NCBI GenBank assembly: GCA_031268855.1
Contig: JAIRWS010000021.1
Coordinates: 1-35,619 of the forward strand
DNA from: Candidatus Margulisiibacteriota bacterium
GTDB taxonomy: Bacteria > Margulisbacteria > Termititenacia > Termititenacales > Termititenacaceae
Reading direction: 5' to 3'
DNA length: 35,619 bases
Shown here: positions 29,108 to 35,619 of the stretch, in pieces
How positions within the stretch are numbered: the first letter of the stretch is position 1
Layout of the letters: every line of letters begins with the position of its first letter
Notes under the pieces: generated by a model
Databases searched by the model: none
Told to the model about the DNA's origin: nothing
The model's input: the letters and a program-made list of their open reading frames with translations, nothing else
Made by a program: the position numbers and the translations under genes

Positions 29108-32100
29108 TTAAAAATTATGCAGCATTTCCAGCGACAGCACCGGTATATATTCTTTTTGCAGCGAATCCAATTCTTGTCCGAAATTAAAAGACAATTCGTC
29201 CAAAAAACTATTTTTCAAAATCCTCAGCGTAAGTTTATAAGAATTAACCGTGAGGTTCAGGTTTTTGGTCTGCAGATTGCGGTCAAAGGTAGTGTCCACG
29301 CTAAAAAACACACGTTCCATCCAAAGGTCTCCGACCATTTCCAGGCCGAATAAATATTCGGACAACGGCGCTTCCGCCGCGTCCGTCAGCGCCGCGGTCT
29401 GGGTTTCCAGCCCGGTAAAACGCACCGCGTCAACACCGATATCCCGCTTAAAACGCACATCATAGAGGCCGGTCATTTGCGCCGCGCCTTTTTCCACCGG
29501 CCGCAGAATAGCGCGCGCCAGCAAATTTATTTCCGTGACGGTCAGATCGCGTATGGTCTTCCGGACTACCTCGCTGCCGGTCTGCGTGCTTGTGCCGCGC
29601 GCCAAAGCCAGCGCCGACTTCATCAACGGCGGAGAAATTTCGTAAGCCAGCTCCTGGAAACGGTATTGGTCGATAGTCTTGCCGGTGTTTCTATCGCGCA
29701 GAACATATGGCTCGCCATCCAGCGTCATAGTCAAATTTTCTTTGCGGTATCTTTCAAAAGTGATGGACGACAGATCAAAAACCGAGCCGTCGATAAAGAC
29801 CAGATAATCCATCTCTGTCGTGATCGTTTGCGGCGTATCCTCTAGATCTATATTGCCGGACGCAACCGCGGCCGCGCTGACCGCCTGCGTGTCATACACA
29901 GTAGTCTGCGCCACGACCGAAAGATACGGCTCAAGCAGATGCCTTTCTGTTTCGATAAATTCCAGGTAGTTTTCCCGTGAGCGGTGCGCTGTCGCGCCCA
30001 AAAAATATTTTTCCTGATCACGCTGCTCCAGCAGGGTAAATCTGCGGTCGAGAAAGCCCACATAGCCGTCGTCGAGATAAATCAAGCCATCGATGCGCAG
30101 ATGATTTGTCGAGCCGCCGATGTGCACGGGCGGATTGTTGTCGCGCAGACCAACATTGATCTGCCCAAAAAACCCGGAAAAATCGCTGCTCAAAAGCGAT
30201 GCCGAGGACGCCGCGCGCAGATTATTTTTAATATTTAAATTCAAATCCAGCAGCACCGAAAGCGCTTTTTCCGATTCGAGATTGAACGGCTTATCGGCGG
30301 CTAAAAGGATCAAAGCGCCGTTGGAGAAAGACAGCGTGCCGGTCAACAGCGGCCCCAGCGGCTCATTAGCGCGGATCCGCCTGTCGATGTCCGCTTTTTT
30401 CTCCGCGCTGACTGGCAGCACCAGCTCGCCGTTTAGGCGGACGTCGCGCAGCTCAAAATCTCCGCTGTACAAACCGCGGAGATTCAGCTCGCCTTGCGTA
30501 TCCTCGATCGCCAGATCGACCGGTAAAACGACCTGTTCGACCTGCTGGAAATTCCAATCCCGCAGCCCCAGTCTGCCAGACAAACGCAGTGGAGGAGTAT
30601 CACGCCCGTCGCTGCGCAGAATAATTTCCAAATTGTGGAGCGTCAACTCATTATCGCGCAAAACCAGATCGGCGCGGCGGATCAAAGCATTCTGAATATA
30701 ATAATTATCAAAACCGAGCCTGGTGTTCGCCAGGTTTAATTTGTCCGCGGAAAGCCGCGGCTCCGCCAGCGTGCCGCGCAGGGTAAGGTCTACCTCGCCG
30801 GTCGGACTGCTGATCGTTCCGCCGAAAAACTGGTTCAGCAGCGCAAAATCTTCTCCCGCCAAATGCAGACGCAAATTTATTTCATCCTGCGCAAAATCCT
30901 CATCCCAAAAACCGAACAAAGGGAAGGAGCCGGTCAAAACATGCCGCGCGGCGCGGCCGCCTTCCGTTAAAGTAAAATCCTGAAAATACAAATTGCCCGA
31001 GCTGACCAGCGCGCTTAAAAAGAAACTGTCGTGGCCGGGCATACCGGCGGCACGCAGTCCTCGAACCAAAATATTCAAACTAACCTGCCCGCCGCGATCT
31101 GTACCGGCGGTAAACTCTATTAAATCCGCGCCCTGCCCCTGCAGCGAACCGCTGACAATACGCAAATCCTGCTCCAGGCGGAAATCACCGCCGTGGCTGT
31201 AAAAAGCCAGATGTCCGTCCAGTTGTCCGCGCAAATCCAGCGCTGGCAATGCTCCAGCAGTCGGCGCGGCCGGAAGATAATCTTTAAATTTGCTTAAAAC
31301 CGATTCGCCGTATTCCGCGTACAAAATACCGTCTGGCAGCCGCGCCGGCACGAACGGCTGCTGATCTTCCGCGGGGTTTTGCAGACGGCGCTGCAGATCC
31401 TGCCAGACCGTTCCAGCCTTATCGGCAAATTCATAAGCCGCCGCCAGATCCACTTTGGTGTCCACATCCACGCTGACCGCCAATCTCTGCCAGACTGGCT
31501 GCCCGCCCGCTGCGAGTTTGACGCTGGCATTGCCGGTCAAAAAACTGTCGGCCAAACCAAAATGGAAATCCGCCACATGGAATTCCGTACCGTCGAATAA
31601 AAACTCTCCACTGAGCAGCGCCACAGACAGATCGGCATAGCGCAGCTCCTCGGCACGCAGAGAGCCGTCAAAGCGCAGCCGCTTGTCCAGCCAAAACAAT
31701 TCACCGGTAAATTCCGCCGCGCCGGCGCTGTCCGGAAAATACCGCTGCGCAAAACTGCTTTTCTGCAAATCCAGCCGCGCGCTATGCACCACCGCCGCAA
31801 TATTCTGCGAAATGTCTTTGTGTAGCGCGGCGTTGATCGCCAATCCGTCGACTTTGAGGTCTAGATCAGCCAGCAGATTTTCCCAGCCGCCGCGCAAAAC
31901 CAGACTGCCTTCCATTTTGTCGGGACTGCGAAAAAATATTTCGCCCTGACCGCCCTGCACGGCAAATTCCGCAGACACCAATCCGATCTCGCTTTCCAAA
32001 TAACCCAGATCAGCAACCGCCAGCCGGCCGCCGCCGGACAATTCGGACAGCGGGCCTTTTAGCTCAAACGAAGCCGCGGCGAGACCGGAAAGGCCGTCCA

Positions 32101-33118
32101 GCGGCGCCAACGCGCTGTATTTTTTTCGCAGATCGACATCCCGAATACTGCCCTGCAAATTAATTTCGGGAAGCGGGCCGGGCAAAATCACGCCGTTGAG
32201 CGTCAGCGGCGCGCCGGACAGATCGGCCTGCAAATTATCAAAATAGATCTGCCCGTCCTGCCAGCTCAAAGTTCCGTTGATCTGCCGCAGCGGCTCGGTC
32301 AAAAGTCCGCCGGGTTTAAATTCTCCGCCGCTCACGTTCATTGCCGCGGCAAACACCGGCGCGGATTTTTCCCGGGCGGTGAGGCGGAAATCAATATCCG
32401 CGCGGCCGGTGTTAAGCTCGTAATCAGAAAAAGACAGCGCGTAAAAGCCGTGCTCAGCCAGCTCGACCCGCCGCGCGTTAATAGTCAAAGCATAACCTTT
32501 GCCGTAGCGGCCGTTGAGATACACGCCGGTATTTTGCCCAAGCGTGCCGGCCGCGCTAAAAACAATCTCACCGTCCTGGATCTCCGCCGTGCCGTTCAGA
32601 CCGGACAACCGCTGCTCGTAGCGGCGCGGCAGAGGCTTTTTGCCCCAGCCCTTTTCATCAATGTACCGCACGCTGATATTGTTCAGGCTGACGCGTATTT
32701 TGGGCTGCGGCGTTTTTTTGCTATTCTCCTTTTGGTCTCCGCTGTCCGCCGGCAAAACCAAATTCCACTTGTCCTGCGCGTCGCGTTTGAGCAGCAGATA
32801 GGCGTCGTTTACCGAGATGGTGCGGAGATTGGACACAATGTCCATTCTTTGCAGGAGAATATTTTTAAGGCTGTAGGTCAGCTCGGCGCGCCCGATCAAG
32901 ATCGTATTCTGGCCGCCAGCCTCGCTGACCGTCACGTCGTTTAAGATCAAGCGATTGTATAAATTGCCGCGCAGCTCGCCGATCGCCACATTTTTAGAGA
33001 TCAGCGCGCCCAGCTGTTCTTCCAGCAGCGGCTTTATGTACCGCCGCACATCCAGCGGGTTGGCGAACACGGCCGCCCAGAGCAGGAAAAACAGGCAAAA
33101 ATAGCGCCAGCGCAGCAT
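29108..33118 (-). CDS. tamB: TamB/AsmA-like envelope translocation protein
   Basis: A 1336-residue protein. One N-terminal membrane anchor or signal (LRWRYFCLFFLLWAAVFA) is followed by a very long repetitive beta-structure of about 20-residue strands, typical of the hydrophobic-groove taco fold (GELRGNLYNRLILNDVTV; LKGPLSELSGGGRLAVADLG). The C-terminal DUF490/TamB domain (about 1000-1336) includes INVGLRDNNPPVHIGGS and the closing INFG-like FNFGQELDSLQKEYIPVLSL. TamB spans the periplasm and is implicated in lipid transport and outer-membrane protein assembly with TamA. ATG 33118 is preferred to upstream in-frame starts that lie within the divergent gene. Confidence 0.92.
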   Translation of the reverse strand: MLRWRYFCLFFLLWAAVFANPLDVRRYIKPLLEEQLGALISKNVAIGELRGNLYNRLILNDVTVSEAGGQNTILIGRAELTYSLKNILLQRMDIVSNLRTISVNDAYLLLKRDAQDKWNLVLPADSGDQKENSKKTPQPKIRVSLNNISVRYIDEKGWGKKPLPRRYEQRLSGLNGTAEIQDGEIVFSAAGTLGQNTGVYLNGRYGKGYALTINARRVELAEHGFYALSFSDYELNTGRADIDFRLTAREKSAPVFAAAMNVSGGEFKPGGLLTEPLRQINGTLSWQDGQIYFDNLQADLSGAPLTLNGVILPGPLPEINLQGSIRDVDLRKKYSALAPLDGLSGLAAASFELKGPLSELSGGGRLAVADLGYLESEIGLVSAEFAVQGGQGEIFFRSPDKMEGSLVLRGGWENLLADLDLKVDGLAINAALHKDISQNIAAVVHSARLDLQKSSFAQRYFPDSAGAAEFTGELFWLDKRLRFDGSLRAEELRYADLSVALLSGEFLFDGTEFHVADFHFGLADSFLTGNASVKLAAGGQPVWQRLAVSVDVDTKVDLAAAYEFADKAGTVWQDLQRRLQNPAEDQQPFVPARLPDGILYAEYGESVLSKFKDYLPAAPTAGALPALDLRGQLDGHLAFYSHGGDFRLEQDLRIVSGSLQGQGADLIEFTAGTDRGGQVSLNILVRGLRAAGMPGHDSFFLSALVSSGNLYFQDFTLTEGGRAARHVLTGSFPLFGFWDEDFAQDEINLRLHLAGEDFALLNQFFGGTISSPTGEVDLTLRGTLAEPRLSADKLNLANTRLGFDNYYIQNALIRRADLVLRDNELTLHNLEIILRSDGRDTPPLRLSGRLGLRDWNFQQVEQVVLPVDLAIEDTQGELNLRGLYSGDFELRDVRLNGELVLPVSAEKKADIDRRIRANEPLGPLLTGTLSFSNGALILLAADKPFNLESEKALSVLLDLNLNIKNNLRAASSASLLSSDFSGFFGQINVGLRDNNPPVHIGGSTNHLRIDGLIYLDDGYVGFLDRRFTLLEQRDQEKYFLGATAHRSRENYLEFIETERHLLEPYLSVVAQTTVYDTQAVSAAAVASGNIDLEDTPQTITTEMDYLVFIDGSVFDLSSITFERYRKENLTMTLDGEPYVLRDRNTGKTIDQYRFQELAYEISPPLMKSALALARGTSTQTGSEVVRKTIRDLTVTEINLLARAILRPVEKGAAQMTGLYDVRFKRDIGVDAVRFTGLETQTAALTDAAEAPLSEYLFGLEMVGDLWMERVFFSVDTTFDRNLQTKNLNLTVNSYKLTLRILKNSFLDELSFNFGQELDSLQKEYIPVLSLEMLHNF

Positions 33119-33139
33119 GCCGAATACTAGCAAATTTTC

Positions 33140-33148
33140 TGCTAAAAT
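33140..33148 (+). promoter_or_regulatory. extended -10 promoter upstream of the ArnT-like gene
   Basis: TGCTAAAAT (33140-33148) is an extended -10. Only seven bases separate it from ATG 33156, so the message would be essentially leaderless, as for lpxC. The whole divergent gap to tamB is 37 bp. It also contains TAGCA/TGCTA inverted arms (33128-33144). Confidence 0.35.
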
Positions 33149-33155
33149 ACCTTTT

Positions 33156-34520
33156 ATGCGCCTGCTCAAAAGATTGGATTTCTGGCTGCTCGCTGGATTT
33201 ATTTTAATCTTCTTTTTTATCCTGCCCTGCGTGCCGGTCATCGACGGTGACACTTTTTATTATCTTGGCCGAGCGCGGCGGATACTGGCCACCGGCGACC
33301 TGTTTAACAGTCAGTTCCTGATGACCAAACCGGTGCTCGGCCTGTGGTCTATGGCTTTGAGTTTAAAAATTTTCGGCCTCAATCTTTTTGGCGTATATTT
33401 CTGGCATACTATTTTTGCGGCGGCCGCGCTTGGCCTGCTCTACTATTTTACCCGCAAACATTTTGACCGGCGGACAGCCTTGTGCGCCGCGGCTATTCTG
33501 CTTACTTCTCTAATGTTTTTTTATCAAACAGCTTCTCCCATGCTGGATATACCCATGCTGTTTTTCCTGCTTCTCGGGCAAATTCTGGCTTTAGAATATT
33601 TACAAACCGGACGGCCGCGGTATCTTTACAGCCTGGGTCTGGCGACCGGCCTGGGTTTTCTGACCAAAGGTCTTTTGCCGGCGGCGCTGCCGTTCCTGAC
33701 AGCCGGAGCATATCTGCTGGTCACGCGGCGGGAGCGGGTCTGGCGCGCGGAATTTCCGCGGCAGCTCGGGCGGCTGGCCGTAACCGGGCTTATTTTTCTG
33801 GCGGTCTGTTCCGTCTGGCTTATTCCGCAATTTCAAAATCACGGCGCTGAGTTTGGCGCGGCGCTGTACCGCGAAAACATCGAGAGATTTTTTCACCCGA
33901 TCGACGAGACCGGCGGTTACCGCGAAGTATCTTCCAGCGCGCAGATCGACCCGCATCTAAATATTCTTTATCTCTGGCTGGGTTTCCTGCCGTGGAGTCC
34001 GTTAATTATTCCGGCCCTTCACGCCGCTTACAAAAATAAATATTTCAACCGCCGGCCGGAAATTTTGTTCATGCTCTGCTGGTTTTTTCTGGAGCTTTTC
34101 TTGACTTCGGTCTCCGGACATTACAAAGGCCCGCGTTATTTACTGCCGCTTTTTCCGCCGTTGAGCATTTTATGCGGCGCATTTTTAACTTCGTCCGCCG
34201 CAAATAAATACGCCAAAACTATTTCTCTTTCTTTCTTTTGGACTGGATTTGTTTTTGCCGGATTGGCTTTAGCCCTGCCTTTTATCAAATACACACACGG
34301 CGAAGAAGTTTACCTGCCGGTAGTCCTGCCTTTTCTGATCTATTTTGTCATCAGCCTGTTTGGCTCGGCGCGGCTGGCGCGTCAGGGGCGCGGCTGGCAA
34401 TTTACGCTGCTTAGCGCGCTGGTCAGTTACATTATCTTATTTACCTGCGCGGCTTTATTTTTGCCCGGGGTACAGTTCCCGGAAAGATACGCTGACCCGC
34501 GCGCGCGGATACTAAAATAA
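33156..34520 (+). CDS. ArnT/PMT-family membrane glycosyltransferase
   Basis: A 454-residue polytopic membrane protein of the dolichyl-phosphate-mannose/ArnT (GT39/GT83) type. The first helix is followed by VIDGDTFYYLGRARRILATG, with the acidic residue in the first periplasmic loop typical of the family, then FLMTKPVLGLW and about ten further membrane helices. The loop SGHYKGPRYLLPLFPPL is also typical. It transfers a sugar from a polyprenyl-phosphate carrier, in ArnT to lipid A; its acceptor here is unknown. ATG 33156 is preferred to ATG 33117, which would overlap the tamB start. It is two bases from folP. Confidence 0.85.
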   Translation: MRLLKRLDFWLLAGFILIFFFILPCVPVIDGDTFYYLGRARRILATGDLFNSQFLMTKPVLGLWSMALSLKIFGLNLFGVYFWHTIFAAAALGLLYYFTRKHFDRRTALCAAAILLTSLMFFYQTASPMLDIPMLFFLLLGQILALEYLQTGRPRYLYSLGLATGLGFLTKGLLPAALPFLTAGAYLLVTRRERVWRAEFPRQLGRLAVTGLIFLAVCSVWLIPQFQNHGAEFGAALYRENIERFFHPIDETGGYREVSSSAQIDPHLNILYLWLGFLPWSPLIIPALHAAYKNKYFNRRPEILFMLCWFFLELFLTSVSGHYKGPRYLLPLFPPLSILCGAFLTSSAANKYAKTISLSFFWTGFVFAGLALALPFIKYTHGEEVYLPVVLPFLIYFVISLFGSARLARQGRGWQFTLLSALVSYIILFTCAALFLPGVQFPERYADPRARILK

Positions 34521-34521
34521 C

Positions 34522-35619
34522 ATGCTTTACCCGCTGGCTATTTTTTCCGAACAGGATTTGCGCCGCGAGATGCTGGCTATTGACGTCAGCGCCGAGGGCG
34601 CCAAATATATGCGGGACAAATTGTCTTTACAAACTGTCAAGATAATCAATTTGACCGGCTCCTGCGCCATTATATTAAAAGAAGAGGCTTTGTCCGCCGG
34701 CGCGGAATGTGCCATACCGCGTGAGGTAATTTTGGCGCCGCGTCAGAAATATTCCGCGCTGCTCTTTGGCACGCGGCGGCAGTTCAAAAAAATTCAGGCC
34801 AAAATAAAAAACCAGGCTTTCCAGGAATTACGCGAATTAGCTCTGGCTCTGGCCAAATACTGCGTTGAACCCAGACCAAAATCTCCGCTGCTCATGGGCA
34901 TTTTAAATGTCACGCCGGATTCGTTTTCCGACGGCGGGCAGCACAACGCTAGCGCGCCTGCTGTCCGTCAGGCCCTGCGCCTCTGGCGCGAAGGCGCGCG
35001 GATCATCGATATCGGCGGCGAGACCACCAAACCCGGCGCGCCGGAGATCAGCGCGGCGGTAGAGCTGCGCCGGACGATTCCGGTTATTCAAGAAATTCTG
35101 CGCCGCCGGCCCCAAGCAGTTATTTCGATCGACACGACGAAAAAAGCCGTCGCGCTCGCCGCGGTCAAAGCCGGCGCGCGGATCATCAACGATGTTTCCG
35201 GCCTGACCCGCGAACCGCTGCTGGCCAGGATCGCCGCGGAGCATAATACCAAATTGATCGTCATGCACCGCGCCGGCAATTCGCGCGTCATGCAGCAGAA
35301 AACCAAATACGCCGATCTGCTCGGCGACATTTTGCGTTTTTTGGAAAACAGCCTGCTGACCGCGCGAAAATACGGCGTGCCGCGCGAAAATATTATTGTC
35401 GACCCGGGCATCGGCTTCGGCAAAACCACGGCGCAAAATCTTTATCTGCTCAAAAATCTGCGGGCTTTTCATTGCCTGGGCTGCGCCGTGCTGCTGGGCG
35501 CGTCGCGCAAATCCGTCATCGGCGACACTTTGCGCCAGCCAGTCGAACAGCGTGAATTCGGCACCGCCGCGGCCAGTATTGCCGGAGTTTTAGGGCAGGT
35601 TGATTATCTGCGCGTGCAC
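34522..35619 (+). CDS. folP: dihydropteroate synthase FolP, long form, 3' end cut by window
   Basis: An open frame of 366 codons from ATG 34522 that runs off the window without a stop. Residues 123-366 are the DHPS barrel: MGILNVTPDSFSDGG, IDIGGETTKPGA, VISIDTTK, INDVSG, VDPGIGFGKT, LLGASRKSVIG and LRVH near the end, so only a few residues are missing. It condenses the pterin pyrophosphate with p-aminobenzoate in folate synthesis. Residues 1-120 form the extra N-terminal domain seen in clostridia-type FolP (INLTGSCAIILKEEALSAGA). All active-site motifs are present. It follows the glycosyltransferase by one base. Confidence 0.95.
   Translation, partial: MLYPLAIFSEQDLRREMLAIDVSAEGAKYMRDKLSLQTVKIINLTGSCAIILKEEALSAGAECAIPREVILAPRQKYSALLFGTRRQFKKIQAKIKNQAFQELRELALALAKYCVEPRPKSPLLMGILNVTPDSFSDGGQHNASAPAVRQALRLWREGARIIDIGGETTKPGAPEISAAVELRRTIPVIQEILRRRPQAVISIDTTKKAVALAAVKAGARIINDVSGLTREPLLARIAAEHNTKLIVMHRAGNSRVMQQKTKYADLLGDILRFLENSLLTARKYGVPRENIIVDPGIGFGKTTAQNLYLLKNLRAFHCLGCAVLLGASRKSVIGDTLRQPVEQREFGTAAASIAGVLGQVDYLRVH

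Noticed and set aside
33119-33253. Longer TamB start upstream of 33118
   Set aside because: It would place 45 residues ahead of a good signal anchor and run into the divergent glycosyltransferase gene.

Overview
The window looks like a chromosomal segment of a flagellated, LPS-bearing (diderm) bacterium from the Terrabacteria side of the tree. The evidence is a mixture. Outer-membrane genes (lpxC, lpxD, skp, two Omp85 proteins, tamB, flgH, flgI) sit near a Gram-positive/cyanobacterial-style order rpsP-khpA-ylqD-rimM-trmD and a long, clostridia-type folP. Candidate groups are Margulisbacteria, a diderm Firmicutes lineage such as Negativicutes, or a relative. This placement is inferred from gene content and order only.

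Layout. (1) 1-2726 is an accessory cassette. A protein with about 86 regularly spaced cysteines and a small downstream gene are read leftwards. They are divided from an XRE repressor gene by a strong promoter that contains a palindrome. The first 445 bases hold a hairpin-rich dispersed-type element and at most one tiny ORF. (2) 2732-3417 is a DinJ/YoeB-type toxin-antitoxin pair bracketed by a 14-bp direct repeat of the end of fliJ. (3) 3403-14180 is one leftward flagellar array, in transcription order flgG, flgA, flgH, flgI, flgJ-like, fliA, flgB, flgC, fliE, fliF, short fliG-like, fliH, fliI, fliJ. (4) 14300-16416 is the rightward translation operon rpsP-khpA-ylqD-rimM-trmD; rimM appears to start at AUU. 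(5) 16434-17641 is a second accessory cassette with the same plan as the first: a phage tail-collar/needle protein read leftwards from a consensus promoter covered by palindromes, and a divergent XRE regulator. (6) 17693-33118 is a leftward envelope array, tamB, tamA-like, [type II restriction-modification pair], bamA-like, skp, lpxD, glycosyltransferase, outer-membrane protein, lpxC, radical SAM protein. (7) 33156-35619 is rightward: an ArnT/PMT-type glycosyltransferase and folP, which runs off the window end.

How it fits together. The flagellar block encodes MS ring, export ATPase and stator, rod, P and L rings and sigma-28. It lacks hook, filament, motor and export-gate genes here. Its rod proteins FlgB and FlgC, and the FlgJ-like protein, carry apparent Sec signal peptides, and its FliG-like protein lacks the torque domain. 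The envelope block covers lipid A synthesis, a periplasmic chaperone and outer-membrane protein or lipid insertion. A DNA-modification module has been dropped into it.

The most unusual things are the two parallel repressor-controlled phage-tail-like cassettes, the Sec signals on rod proteins, the repeat-bounded toxin-antitoxin insertion at fliJ, and the AUU start of rimM.
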